Positions 35,901 to 45,830 of a DNA stretch of 64,000 bases are shown one piece after another (the stretch's first letter is position 1; each line of letters starts with the position of its first letter). Made by a program: the position numbers and the translations under genes. The stretch comes from Haemaphysalis longicornis (Eukaryota; Arthropoda; Arachnida; Ixodida; Ixodidae), in contig CM023450.1 of assembly GCA_013339765.2 (NCBI GenBank), positions 40,122,711 to 40,186,710 of the forward strand, in the 5' to 3' direction. The notes beneath the pieces were generated by a model. It made no database searches. It saw only the letters and a list, made by a program, of their open reading frames with translations, and was not told the origin of the DNA.

Positions 35901-38900
35901 CGGTTGAATTGCTGGGGCAAGCAAATAAAAACAAATACAACACGTAATTGCACAGACAGAGTTAAAACTTGCAACATCGTCAACTCAGGAAATCACGGCT
36001 ACATAAAAGTCAGTACAGATTCACTCGCTCTAATAACAAATTTGTCAACTGTCGGCTGTGTCAACACAGTGGGGTGCAGGGCATTCCAAGCGCGTATGGC
36101 TCGTGAAAAAAAAGAGTGGCCGAAAACATTGTTCTTGAAGGGATACTCATAAGTGTGTGGCAATGCTTATTTCGTGTTTGGCGCTTACAGTTAGCCTTAC
36201 CATAACTAGCTGGATTTATTTTCAAAGAGTTGTTGTAGCACCAGATACAAAAATCTCAGACTATGAAGCTTGGCGCGGCTCGCCAGGGTGGGCAGATCCG
36301 CTCTTTTCAAAAGATCAGTAGGCGAATCGGTGCGCCTAACAGTAATAGATAAAACGAACTGCTGTACGTTGTACTCTTTCAAGCGCGGCTACATGTTTGT
36401 TCACACTTCAAACCAGTTCACACTTTTATTTAGTTTTAGCATTCCAAGCAGCTTAGGTGACTATTTGTTGTTTTACGCTCGTGCAGTAAGCATCCCCCAA
36501 GTTTCCACAATATCTCACGTCTAGCAATTGCATTTCTTAGACGGAAAAGCGTTCGCAGATGCGTAGTCGTGCTGCTGGCCGCTGTGCTTGTTCGCCCAGC
36601 GCAAAAAAGTGCTTCCCGCACCCCAGTTTTACGCTGTACGGATAAAAATATCAGTTGATTTTATTTCCTTAGTACCTATATTGACTTCGCTGACTCCTCT
36701 CCCGCCTTCAAGAAGCCTTATATACTGGCGTACCAGTCAGCGAAGCGTCGCATGTGCGCTTGTGCAGCGCTTGTGTGAAGCGACCTTGACTTGGAGCTAG
36801 ATACAGTGTACAAACTAACCAAGTAAAGAAAGCCACATTCTTCCATTCACAAACGTGTCCTGGCTTCGTTTCAACTGACCTGAACGAATTGCGACGACCC
36901 GTCGGCGGCCGGCGGACGAAACGCTGGGCCGACTGACTTCGTCTGAAGGCCGGGGAGCCGGGCAGTAGCGCAGCCAATTGCGAGCTCGGCTCCTCCCGAC
37001 GTCACACGAAAACGCCACAGAAAATGGGCGAGCGTAAAGAGAGGAGGACAGGATTTTAGAATTAATTTTTCTACTAAATAAAATCGCGTAAACGCGCCCA
37101 GAGTGGTCGAAACATGGCCTGGGGACTCCGGACTACAATTTGCGCTAGTAATCCCGCAATGTTTACATATCACTTCAGTGTCCCTTTAACAGGTGGCTAC
37201 GGTGCAACGAAGTAGGGGAACGAAAACTTCAAAAGCTCATGGACGAGCCGCCATCTCTGCGCAGCTCTTGTGACAGCACGACCTGAAGCCCTGTTGAACT
37301 ACATCCCATTTTGCTGCGGACTGCTGCGCAATACTTTTTGGTTTTCATCATTGACAGAGTAGCTTTACAAAAACATATCATAACGTACCTAAAGGAAAAA
37401 AAATTACCTTGTGCTTAAATTAACGTGTTGTTGCGCGGTGGTTGAGCATTTTCATCTTCACTTATATTTGAAACATGTATACACCCTCCTCAAATACAGC
37501 GCTGTAAAGTGGAGTTCTCTATTCCACAGTTTTCTGCTGAACGTGAGTTTTAGCCGTGAAAAGAAACATGTTTTTTATGTAAAAGTTTACCGGTATCACG
37601 GATTTGCAGGTTGTGAATTTCATAAGGGTAATCGTGCTATAGCGGAGCTGGAGTTACCTTGAGAAAGAGATCAAAGTTTTTTCGATCTTCAAAAGGAAGT
37701 GCGCCTTGCCCGGGAAATTCCCAGTCAATGTCTAGGCCGTCAAATCCATATTTGCGGAGCAGGGCTGTGGCCGATTCCATAAACGTGTTCAGTATTGGAG
37801 ACGTCATAATAATAAAAAAAATTGGCGGACAGGTTGACGTAAAGATGATGTCAGCGATTTCCCTCGCACTGGAATGTGTTGCTTTGATGTCATCACCAGT
37901 TATCTAACTTCGTCCCTCAGCGATTAGAGCGTGGTGTAACGGAGATGTAGTAAAATCCGCTAAATTATTCGTAGTTGCCAGTGTAGACATATTCCGGAGG
38001 CAGCATCAGTAGGAAACGCCATCTGCGGTTGAGACGGGTTGGAAACTGTAGCCGTTCAACCTCTGAATTGCTTACTGTTCCTCCGGCAGTCGCAAGCAAC
38101 GCCACTGCATTCCTCTGATGTCGCGCTGTAAAGCAAGGTGACTTTCTTTATTTGCCGCTGACTCTAGCATTGGTTTCTGCCTCTATTGATACCAGGGCTT
38201 CGCAACGGCTGAGACTCCAACTCGAAAATTTTTATTTCGCTCTATTGCTCCTTTTTTCTCCAATCCTGCGGTAGACATCTGTACGTATAAGTTGTGGAAA
38301 TTTCGCAAAAGGTAAATTTTCTATTTTATCCTTCGGCTTACGGCAATGACACGGTATACAGGACGCGGAGAAATCAGGCGTGGACCGCTGCAGTTTTGTG
38401 GGCATACACTTCTTTGGCAGTGAAATAAAAGTATTAAAATAAAGGAGTGTGCCTACTCTGCCAAGATTTCTACAGACGATAACGACGAAATGTGCACAGC
38501 CGGTGAAATTCTCTTCAAACACCTCCCTTTAGAGCTCATGATTTAGTTTCCGGAGTTTACTAACGATGTGAGGGTCCCCCGCCGCTCTCACTGACATCGT
38601 GAAAGCTTGCCGCCATCTCCCGGTTTTGTCCTGCCAAGGTTTACTCCCCAAATAGAATGCCTGAAAGATGGCGTACATGCGCCTTCTGTCGCTGTCACCG
38701 ATCATGACACTGAATTGTCAGGTGGAACCTGTGGCGCCCACCGACAGCACCCCTTGAGGGCAGGGTTCGCCTTCTTGAGAACCACCAGGCAGCCGCACTC
38801 TGCGATGTCCCCGGGATGCGAAGGGGCCAGCGTGTCGTTGCTCAGCACCGCGAAGCCGCAGATGATATGCGTGCACAGCTCTTCATCCTGGTTCCTGAGG

Positions 38901-38961
38901 GCTACTTCGGAAGGCACCGTGTAGTAGCAGACGCGCCGCAGCGTTGCATTGCCGTAGAACG
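23780..38961 (-). CDS. GH18 chitinase-like gene, partial, four exons found
   Basis: Four minus-strand exons in the right order are recognised: 38961-38729, about 37806-37658, about 26355-26230 and 23909-23780. Together they give the N-terminal part of a glycosyl hydrolase 18 barrel: CYYTVPSE and ELCTHIICGFA (strand 1), NPALK, the catalytic DGLDIDWE with its Glu proton donor, LLLSVAVAATKGL, and FINLMSYDYH. GH18 enzymes hydrolyse chitin; some are secreted lectin-like proteins, but the intact DxDxE favours activity. The exon pair 26230/23909 joins in frame through a split Glu codon to read AVIAEYAEFINLMSYDYH. The signal-peptide exon and the last barrel strands were not found. One exon shows a likely 1-bp deletion, and two acceptors are not canonical as written. 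The intron between 37658 and 26355 is over 11 kb and full of repeats. Confidence 0.82.
23980..24105. repeat. Second copy of the 5758-5905 repeat
   Basis: Shares GGTTGGAAAGCAAAGCTGTA, ACGACACCC(A)C and GCGACGTCACTT with 5758-5905 in the same orientation. It lies immediately upstream of a GH18 exon, in its intron. Confidence 0.7.
24106..25456. other. Intron of GH18 gene, no other gene seen
   Basis: No coding exon recognised. Around 24936-24950 stands AGAAAGCTTTGCTTT, similar to a right end of the family B MITE, but I found no matching left end. Confidence 0.35.
25457..25591. repeat. Fold-back hairpin with arms of about 56 bp
   Basis: The left arm (25457-25513) and right arm (25536-25591) are inverted copies with a few mismatches around a 22-bp loop. 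Downstream stands GCACCAACTAGCCCAGA, similar to the flank of the 19223 hairpin. The arms contain AAGAAAACGACGGGA and its complement. Confidence 0.8.
25641..25770. repeat. (CAT/CAC)n microsatellite, tail of a LINE
   Basis: Trinucleotide array of CGT, CAC and CAT units interrupted by TAAT. It directly abuts the 3' end of the minus-strand LINE fragment and is probably its extended tail. Confidence 0.8.
25771..26095 (-). pseudogene. LINE polyprotein C-terminus, minus strand
   Basis: The minus-strand frame reads WARHVMRRQDNHWSLRVTEW, then IPIEGKRGRGPQKVIRPDEI and GRGLCPAVG. This is the C-terminal tail of endonuclease-reverse transcriptase LINEs, probably RTE-like, often annotated as craniofacial-development-like proteins in arthropods. 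Only the tail is present; it lies in the GH18 intron. Confidence 0.75.
26230..26355 (-). CDS. GH18 exon: LLLSVAVAA
   Basis: Encodes EVHGAFRNES..RSQLLLSVAVAATKGLITEGYDAAVIAE and ends GCAGA|GTAAGC (donor plus 26229-26224). The family has LLLTAAVAA and YDVPAIAKYLDFIN here, so product and order fit. The acceptor is not clear: as written only an AAG|AAG junction exists and its phase does not match the previous donor, which would be explained by a one-base error. Confidence 0.8.
26621..28635. mobile_element. TTAAA-ended inverted-repeat element with internal insertions
   Basis: Left end CTTTAAAGCGGCCATGAAGA and right end (reverse) CCTTAAAGTAGCCATGAAAA are imperfect inverted repeats. Segments at 26690-26960 and 28220-28610 are homologous to 57040-57300 and 57450-57815 in the same order. 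The middle holds an ACTCATGAGT minisatellite and other sequence absent from the other copy. No transposase seen: a non-autonomous element in the GH18 intron. Confidence 0.6.
27040..27420. repeat. Palindromic minisatellite, (GTACTCATGAGTACTCAATCT)n-like
   Basis: Repeated ACTCATGAGT palindromes alternate with CAATCT or CATTCT spacers, degrading toward ACTCAAACTC on the left. A compound low-complexity array. Confidence 0.85.
28640..32840. other. Gene-free intron stretch
   Basis: Lies within the large GH18 intron. Bases 28780-28900 match 34680-34755 inverted (the GGCAACGGCTGCTGCCACG region), so part belongs to a dispersed repeat. Bases 29.9-32.8 kb are AT-rich and I see no exon, RNA or defined element. 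Confidence 0.4.
32840..33060 (-). repeat. Inverted copy of part of the 39755-40225 MITE
   Basis: The reverse complement reads CAAACGGAACTAGAGGCCCC, an ATCGCCCAGT segment and AATTATTTGTTT, matching 39960-40145. A degraded copy. Confidence 0.65.
33061..34345. other. Gene-free intron stretch
   Basis: No gene or defined element recognised. Confidence 0.35.
34346..34436. repeat. CTTCAGATATCTACGT-type minisatellite
   Basis: About six imperfect units built from CTTCAGATATC and ACGTCTTCACGT in tandem. Confidence 0.8.
34852..37189. mobile_element. TTAAAGG-ended inverted-repeat element (tentative span)
   Basis: TTAAAGGCACATTGAAGTGA at 34852 and the reverse complement of 37170-37189 (TTAAAGGGACACTGAAGTGA) are inverted ends. 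The interior has no transposase and includes a tRNA-derived SINE at 35590. These could instead be ends of two separate copies. Confidence 0.45.
35590..35695 (-). repeat. tRNA-derived SINE, minus strand
   Basis: On the minus strand GTGGTCCAGAGGTTTGGAGC (A-box-like) and AAGTTCGAATCCCCGC (B-box-like) are followed by a T-run. The ends do not pair as an acceptor stem, so this is not a functional tRNA. A different family from 12458. Confidence 0.6.
37658..37806 (-). CDS. GH18 exon with catalytic DGLDIDWE
   Basis: The minus-strand frame reads FMESATALLRKYGFDGLDID, then WEFPGQG, and ends LFLK|GTAAC. DGLDIDWE is the GH18 active-site consensus DxxDxDxE, and its last Glu is the acid catalyst. The upstream acceptor is not evident in the AT-rich run before 37806, so the left limit of the exon is approximate. 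Confidence 0.88.
38729..38961 (-). CDS. GH18 first recognised exon
   Basis: Starts after a TTTTCCAG acceptor (plus 38962-38969). It encodes VCYYTVPSEVALRNQDEELC, then THIICGFAVL, and further on LKKANPALK: strand 1 and the following helix of a GH18 domain, with a CYYTVP form. After NPALK the expected LSVGA lies one frame away across a GGGG run, so a single-base deletion is likely at about 38750. The donor as drawn (ACAG|GTTCC) is weak. Confidence 0.82.
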
Positions 38962-39169
38962 CTGGAAAATAGAAAAAAATTCACCACACCCTAACATTCT
39001 TTGGGGCATTTTCATACTGAATGGTTGTGTGTAGAAAACGTGAGTATGAGCGATTTAGAGGAGTGGCAACATGATGTCTTTGCATGCAGTTGCAGCTGTT
39101 CCGAAGTTTCAAAGGAAAAATCAAAGCCCCTTTAATAAGAGAAAGATGAAACCTAAGCCAAAGTCGAAG

Positions 39170-39250
39170 TCCAAAAGTACAAACTGCTTCGACCATGCCA
39201 AAATGGCGCAATCGGATTGACGTCGGCTTCACAGCGTGAGGGAATCAGGT
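39170..39250 (+). repeat. tRNA-like SINE fragment, plus strand
   Basis: AAAATGGCGCAATCGGATTG (A-box-like) and CAGGTTTGATTCCGACC (B-box-like) about 50 bp apart; no closing acceptor stem. Confidence 0.5.
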
Positions 39251-39754
39251 TTGATTCCGACCACGGGGAGTGTTTTCTTTCTTGAGGCGCTTGATGTGCC
39301 TTCGCTTATCATCATCATCATTTTGTGAAACCCACTGCGTAAAATTGGTTTTCCTGCAGTGTGTTTTGGTGCGACATCAGACGCCATCAGAGAGGCATAA
39401 AAAGTCGCTGTCGCCGAACAATCGATATTGGCTTACATGTTATTTATGGTTCGTTTGGTACACTGAAGGAAACGACAGAATTAGCCTTGCCCTAGTGATG
39501 TCATCTTGTCCACTCAGCACGTATGTCGCTTGATGGATAACCTGCGTGAATAAAAACATTAAGCTGTGTTGTCGTGTTGACATGACGTGGTTGTTTCAGT
39601 CGCAAATGAAGAATCTGCGCACGCGCTTGTGGCGCAGCAGGGACCTAATCCAAGTGCGGGGATTCATTCCTTTAAGTGTCTTCGTTTTGTCCCCAAAGCT
39701 CCAAGTGGGGCGCCATAGGTATGAAAACAAACTAGAGTGATTTATCAACACATG

Positions 39755-40225
39755 TTAAAAAGGCCATGACGACATAATACAGCTTTGTTCAGTTTGAAAG
39801 AACTATCAAGCTCCACGGCAGCCACAACAGGCGTCTTTTAACCTAAAAAACGCAATAAATGTGAAAAAGCTTTCAAATCTCGCGCTGCAGTGAGATAATA
39901 TCCGCCAGCACTGAAACATTTTTATCATGTTTAACTGCACGTTAGGGTTCAAGTGACACAATCAAACGGAACTAGAGGCCCCGTTGCAATCGCCCAGTGA
40001 TGCTTCCTGGGACGTAGGTTGGCGGCCGCCAATCGCACGAACAAGATTTTGTGACGTCATAAAGAATTCGCCGGAAAGTGGCCGAGGAGTCGTCACTGCT
40101 TCATAGGTTTTCCTTAATATTTCGATTATTTGTTTTAATTCGCCACAGGATTGGTATAATTGTTATCGAGACAAAACAGTCCTTTTAATGAACCTAACTT
40201 GTATTTTGTTTCTATGGCCCTTTAA
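39755..40225. mobile_element. TTAA-ended MITE
   Basis: TTAAAAAGGCCATGACGACA at the left and the reverse complement of the right end (TTAAAGGGCCATAGAAACAA) are inverted repeats about 26 bp long. About 470 bp, no coding capacity. An inverted partial copy lies at 32840-33060. Confidence 0.65.
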
Positions 40226-40650
40226 GTTGGGATGCAGCACAATAAGCGCGGCATTCCAACTGTTCAACGCGCGATTATAATTCGGGTCCAAACCTCATTG
40301 GCCTGACATCTACCTCAGCAGGGTATTGGACGTAACTTGAACCTACAGTTGCTGTCTCTGGACATTACCGAGGAGTCTTTTAGTAATTTGTTCACAAAGG
40401 AACAAAATATGAATAGGGAGGGCGGGACTGCATAGTGCAACAACAGGATGTGTAGCAATTCCAGCAGAGTTCGAAAACGTGCTATGTTCTATATCATTCT
40501 TAGACAACACACCGACAATCCTTCGCCCTGCCTCCTTACAACCATCCAGCGACTTCGAAAAGGCGGAATCACCGCGTCAAATGGTTTCTGCCAGCGGGCC
40601 CTACAGCTCAGCACGGTGCTGCCATCGCATGCGCCTCATGTTGCCGTAAT

Positions 40651-41482
40651 GGACGCAACTAACCAGGGTCTACCTTCCCCAGTGTAACACATCAAGGTAC
40701 TCCCGCAGTTCCACATGACTTCAATCCTGAGAACGACCCGGAGAACGCGCCACCCTCTAAAAAGTGTGCTGTAGACCAAGAACGAGATAGTCGGAATGCG
40801 TCTTCTGACACAATTGACACGGAAATGAATAAAGTGTTAGCAATGGTCGCTTACAAGAAAAAGCGAGCTGCCAGAATTCCAGTGGTCTTTAAACCAGCCG
40901 AAGGTTACAGGTTGCGGAGAGTCAACCCCAACTTATTGGCCTCTGAGGTAGTCGCAACGGCGCAAGAAAAAAGTTTTCACCTATCGCCTCAACAAAGATG
41001 ATAACCTTATTGTGACCGTGTCGTCGCTCAGTGCAGTGAACCGACTCATTGGTAGCTCCACCCTTGCTGGTATGACAGTCGAGACGCACGTGCCGCAGTC
41101 GTACATGGCGACGTACTGGATAATTCAAGGCGTACCCCTTGAGTACACGGATGAGGACCTACGGGGAACTATCTGCGACATCAAGGTGGGACACTTGCCC
41201 GTTGGCAGGTCACCTACTCACGAGATGAAAACCAAGCCGTCGCTGAAAGTCGCCGACGGTCTATCATCTTGGAGTTCAAGCCAGGTGTCCAGTTGCCAGC
41301 TCGCGTGTTCCTTGGATTTTAAAGCTTCCCCGTTGCAGAATACGTTGGATCTGCCACGCAGTGCTTCAATTGTCAGAGACATGGGCACATCGTCAAGCAC
41401 TGCAGGGAAAAACTTCGCTGTAAGATATGTTCTGGGTACCACTTCCGCAAGGAATGTCCTTCGCGCAACCAACCCCATTTAA
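40651..41482 (+). pseudogene. gag-like ORF1 of a non-LTR element
   Basis: Broken frames encode a start-like MDATNQGLPSPV (40651), a basic region, and a central domain (MATYWIIQGVPLEYTDEDLR) ending in two CCHC-type zinc knuckles in another frame (CFNCQRHGHIVKHC at about 41370 and CKICSGYHFRKEC). This is the ORF1 layout of I/Jockey/R1-type LINEs. At least three frame changes make it inactive. No RT follows, so the copy is 3'-truncated or broken. Confidence 0.75.
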
Positions 41483-42395
41483 GGGCAAGGCTCATCCAAC
41501 GATTTATGGGCACCGCCATTTTGTTGTTTAGGCGTTTTCTGTCGGTCAACTGTGGTAGTCTCAGCTTTACCTCCCTGCTCTGCGGCTGCGCGCGACTGGC
41601 GTCGTTCCGGACGGGAATAAAGATGACGCGCTTAGCAGTATTTCAGCTGCAGAAGTGTGTCCGAAGATGCCGTGTTGCTGCGTCTTCGGCAGTGTTGTTT
41701 ACAAATGACCTCGTCAAAGTTTGCGGCGAGGCCGGAAAAGCGGCAATCTGGCAACACTAATAAACAGCAAAATGGCCGCCTTTGCTCACTTGCGTGCCTC
41801 AGTGACGGTACTCTGCGTCTTATCTAGTGACGCTAGTTCCACATTTGCGTTGATTCCACATCTTTATTTTGAAAACACCTTCTCGCAAGTAGTTAAGAGC
41901 CTCTGTGAAGCATCACCCTTTACGGAGTGAGTATGGTTGTAGCCCCATTTTACACTCCTCTCCACCGTCGCCGCCACTTTCCCGAGTAGTGTATACTTCC
42001 CGCCACGCGCGGCGTCCATCTCCCCCCTTTGACCATTGACGTACCCGTTCTGGGAGAGATTTCAACATGGACGACTCACGGCCCGATGCGACCTGACTAC
42101 TATCCTTCGTGGTCGGGTTGTTTGTCCTGGGACGTTACACATAGAGTAAGACGCTTACGACGCGGCAGGGAAACGAACAACCCCATGTTTGAATAAAACT
42201 CTAGTCCTCCTAACTTTCATTCAACAAACGCGTTTTGTGTCGTGCACTCCTTGCACTGTGCGCAACTTCGCTGGTCATTTTTCTTCATGCGTTGGAAGGG
42301 AACTGGTTTTTCTTTTTTGTAGCGTAAGCTACACTGGCCGCGGTTGAGCAGTTTCGCGTGGACCTTGAAGGGCCGTACTGCGCAAGCGCGATTAC
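41483..42395. other. Gene-free stretch
   Basis: No gene recognised. AATAAA occurs at 42192, but no coding sequence leads to it. Confidence 0.35.
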
Positions 42396-42620
42396 CATTA
42401 GATTGAATTGGATTGGAGGGGATTATTTTGGATTGGATTGGGTTGGATTCACTTGGATTGAATTGGATTTGGATTGGATTAGGTTGGAAATCCAATCAAA
42501 TTGGAGTACGCGTGTGTATAGAATTGGGTCTGCACATTCGCCGGTTTGAGCATTCCAGAGGAGTGACGAGCCGCGGCAGACGCACTGGCACCGGCGAGTG
42601 CCCAGCTGTGCGCCTCCATT
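42396..42620. repeat. Degraded family C repeat with TTGGAT core
   Basis: (TTGGAT)n-like tract at 42400-42495, then GCCGCGGCAGACGCACTGGC as in the copies at 22866 and 49112. Ends are not preserved. Confidence 0.65.
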
Positions 42621-42761
42621 GCGGAGTAGCCAAATCTGACGCTGCGCCGGAGCATGATAATCAGCTGATCCTAGATAACCAGGAAACCTAAGAATAACCA
42701 GCTGAACCTTAGCTCACTCTACGTATATCCTGGTATAGCCGAGCTAGGCCAATGTTATAAT

Positions 42762-42784
42762 GTGCGTGCGCGTGCGCGTTCGCG

Positions 42785-42828
<44 letters not shown>

Positions 42829-42868
42829 TGTGCGTGTGCGTGTGTGCGTGTGTGTGTACACACACACA
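42762..42868. repeat. (GCGT/GTGT)n microsatellite
   Basis: Alternating purine-pyrimidine tract of CGTG and TGTG units followed by ACACAC; potential Z-DNA. Confidence 0.92.
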
Positions 42869-43702
42869 CGATGTTAACCATCAGTTGGCAGTTGGTTGGG
42901 TTGCCACGAACAAATGCTCTAGAAACCGCTGCTGCGGCGCTATCGACCCCGTGATTAAGTCGATGGCGTCCGTGGGGCTGATCCTGAAGTGATGGCGCTG
43001 ACATGTTTCCTTTTAGATACGAAGCATAAACCTTTTTTACGAAGATACGAAGCATATCTCTCTCTCTAAAGGAACGCGGAATTGTATTGCGTCTATCGTG
43101 TTTCGCAACCACAGCACGCTGCACCCACAGCAACGTTGTTTCACCCACAGCAGCCATGTTGCCGCACTCGCTTTTGATACTGTCACTTGAACTGGTGGTT
43201 AAGCCGTTAAGCGACAGGATCGTGTGCCGTTATACGTAATCAGTGCAGCTTGCTCCGCCGTTCGAAACTTTTCACGCAGCTGACAGTGATACCGTGGCGG
43301 AGAGCGCGGCAGTCGCTAGTTGCATACCTGCGCATGTCATTCGATCACCTCCTGACCTTGTGCATCCGCTGGCGCTGTCGTTACAGCAATGGCCACGGAT
43401 TCTTACGAAAGCGACTCCAACCATGCTGCATCCAGCCCTACATATCATCTGATACAGAAAATGCAAAAATCTGCGATGCCAACACGTCCCCCTTTAGGCT
43501 TCTTCTGAGGACTTAATCCACTCCTACGTTCTGGGGAATTCTTGGTTAATCAGTACATGCCTAACGAGGCTTACACTCCTGAGAGCTTTCGCAAGCTACG
43601 CGCCCCTCAGTTTCAACCAAGGTGCCCGTAGTGTCAAGACTGGACACAAGCTGACCACCACCTCGTCTGAAACTGCTCAGGATTCACGTGGTCTCGAGCC
43701 TC

Positions 43703-43705
43703 TAT

Positions 43706-43764
<59 letters not shown>

Positions 43765-43811
43765 TTATTTATTTATTTATTTATTTGTTTGGTTGTTTGT
43801 TTGTTTGTTTT
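43703..43811. repeat. (TTTA)n microsatellite
   Basis: Over 20 TTTA units, ending in TTTG units and a T-run. Confidence 0.95.
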
Positions 43812-44125
43812 TTTGTAGTGCGAAAGACGAGCAACTGGCGCGCAGCCACCATGCGAGCACTAACGAACAACGGATAAGCTACGCGGCCACAACAACAGTC
43901 AGCATTATCCCTGTGATTGGCGTACGCCCGCTCAAGGGGATTGACCTCCCGGATTGTACAGATGACGACGAGGCAACAGGGTGAGGCCACCGCAAGACCG
44001 CAATCGTCGTCGGCGTGAAGCTCGTGGAGTGCTCGAGACATTCTGCCGGCTGGACCACCGATCCGTTTGCCATTTTGAGTGCCCCTCCTTCCTTCCGTTG
44101 TCAAGGCAATAAACCCGCATTACAA

Positions 44126-44126
44126 T

Positions 44127-44181
<55 letters not shown>

Positions 44182-44307
44182 TCTAATTTATTTATTGGTT
44201 TGTTTGTTTGTTCATTTATTTATTTAGTCGTCTATCTATCTATATCTATATCTACATCTCTATCTATATCTATCATTATCTCTATATCTATATCTATCTA
44301 TCTATAT
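44126..44307. repeat. (TTTA)n and (TATC)n microsatellites
   Basis: About 16 TTTA units (44126-44190), then TTTG and TATC/TATATC arrays to 44307, directly abutting an LTR. Confidence 0.92.
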
Positions 44308-44728
44308 TGTCACGAAGGCAAGGACGACGCAGTTGTTTTGGAAAAGAAAAAAGTTTATTGGAGCGAACTTGTGCTCCCCTAACAACTCAAAAGAATACAG
44401 AGGCGGCGAAGCAGCGGTCAACAAAGTGACGTGCGTCGGCGAACGTCGCAGAATCGAATACCCCGGCGTCTGCTCTGCAGGCTTTTTATCTACCGGCGCG
44501 CGTGGTTCTCGAACCGTCGATTCGCATCGAGAACATTGTAGATCCAAGAAGATTATTCCGGGCTGTTCACGTTAGATCGGAATGCTCTCCCTATCATAAC
44601 AGATAAATGCGGCACAGAAAGAAAGAATGGAACACGCGCTTCCCTTGGCACAGAGATAACCCAGACCGGCGCAGCCGGGCGGTAAAAGCAAAACACAAAT
44701 TAACAAAGCCAATGCATGGTTCGCGGCA
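44308..44728 (-). mobile_element. Ty3/gypsy LTR, minus strand
   Basis: 421 bp bounded by TGTCAC...GCGGCA. On the minus strand it is preceded by a polypurine tract (plus ACCCCCCTCTAAGAG, 44731-44745) and carries AATAAA near its end (complement at about 44357). A closely similar copy stands alone at 62815-63229. Confidence 0.8.
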
Positions 44729-44799
44729 TTACCCCCCTCTAAGAGTGCATCGACCCGATGTTAACATAAGCGACAGTCTTAACAAACAATAAAAGTTCG

Positions 44800-45060
44800 T
44801 CATCGTCCGTAGAAAGGTTTTAAGCGAACCACGTGGACGACTTCGGGCCGCGTGTGTCGTCGTGATGCGCCGGAGTCACCATCGGGGATCACTTCGTAGG
44901 TAAGTTGGCCAACACGTCGTAGAATCTTGTAAAGTCCGAAATACCGTCGCAGAAGTTTCTCACTCAGTCCGCGGCGTCGGATGGGACTCCAAACCCTCAC
45001 ACGATCCCCTGGGTGGTACTCGGCGGCTCGGCGTCGGAGGTTGTATACCGTGGCGTTCGA
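44800..45060 (-). pseudogene. Ty3/gypsy integrase C-terminus, minus strand
   Basis: The open frame 45000-44800 reads RVWSPIRRRGLSEKLLRRYF, then GLYKILRRVGQLTYEVIPDG and VVHVVRLKPF. This is the chromodomain-like C-terminus of Ty3/gypsy integrase, right before the polypurine tract and LTR. Upstream sequence to 45060 looks related but out of frame. The rest of the element is gone. Confidence 0.85.
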
Positions 45061-45195
45061 GCTCGTCTACAGCCGAGTGCGCTCGTCCTAGTCGTTTCCT
45101 TCTTCGCCTTTGTTGTTTTTAAATAGAGCATTTCAGTAACTCACGATGTCACCCGCGTTGGCGTCCGTAGTCCGCGTCCGCATCGCTCCCCCTAC

Positions 45196-45342
45196 ACTAT
45201 ATAAATACTTGCCGGCGCCAGGTTTCGATCCTACGACTCTGCGGGTGGAACGAAAGGTGCACGGTACTCTACAACTGAGCCACAAAGCCGGCACAGAACG
45301 GAAGTTTACGAACGTGCCTTATATCCTTGACTCATTCAACCG
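45196..45342 (-). repeat. tRNA-derived SINE, minus strand, third copy
   Basis: On the minus strand: leader TTGAATGAGTCAAGGATATA, then GTGGCTCAGTTGTAGAG (A-box-like) and GTAGGATCGAAACC (B-box-like), then TATATAGTGTAGGGGGA as next to the copy at 13139. Confidence 0.72.
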
Positions 45343-45830
45343 TCGGCCAGAGGTGCGCCCTCTCCCCCGCGTCCTCCTCGCCTTCTCTCCGCTCGCAACG
45401 CCCTCTCTCGCCGCGTTCGGTTCGGGCGCACAACAGGTGGGGACGTGCGCAACACCCTCTCTTGCCGCGTTAGGATCGCGCGCAAGAACAGGTGGGGCGC
45501 TCGCATCGCGCTCTCTCGCCGCGGTCGGTTCGCGCTTAAACCACATATGTCGTTCGCGCGCGCTGCGGTCGCTAACATCTGTGGCGTGATCGTGACGTCA
45601 GCATCACGCGTTCGCGTGGTGGCGATTTCGGCGCTATAACACTGTCTCGCGAGGGGCATTGGATTGGATTCGATTGGATTGACTTGGATCGGCTTTGATT
45701 TGGATTGGATTGGATTAAAGTGGATTGTGTTGGATTGTGTTGCGTCATAGCCGCGCCACGTTGCGTCATAGCCGCTCCACGTTGCGTCATAGCCGCGGCA
45801 GGGGGTTCACGGCACGTTCCACCATCGACT
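45343..45830. repeat. Family C repeat portion with TTGGAT core
   Basis: GC-rich CTCTCGCCGCG-type units (three degenerate copies at about 45400-45540), a GCGAGGGGCATTGGATTGGA-type tract and three copies of TTGCGTCATAGCCGC. Related to 22866 and 49112 but with different ends. Confidence 0.65.

Noticed and set aside
36708..37173. Minus-strand frames in a GC-rich block
   Set aside because: No domain, and the block lies within a TTAAAGG-ended repeat.
42744..43157. Frame with His-Thr/Ala repeats
   Set aside because: Produced by the GTGC microsatellite.
43688..43984. Tyr-Leu-Phe-rich frame resembling a membrane protein
   Set aside because: Translation of the (TTTA)n array; no real membrane protein.
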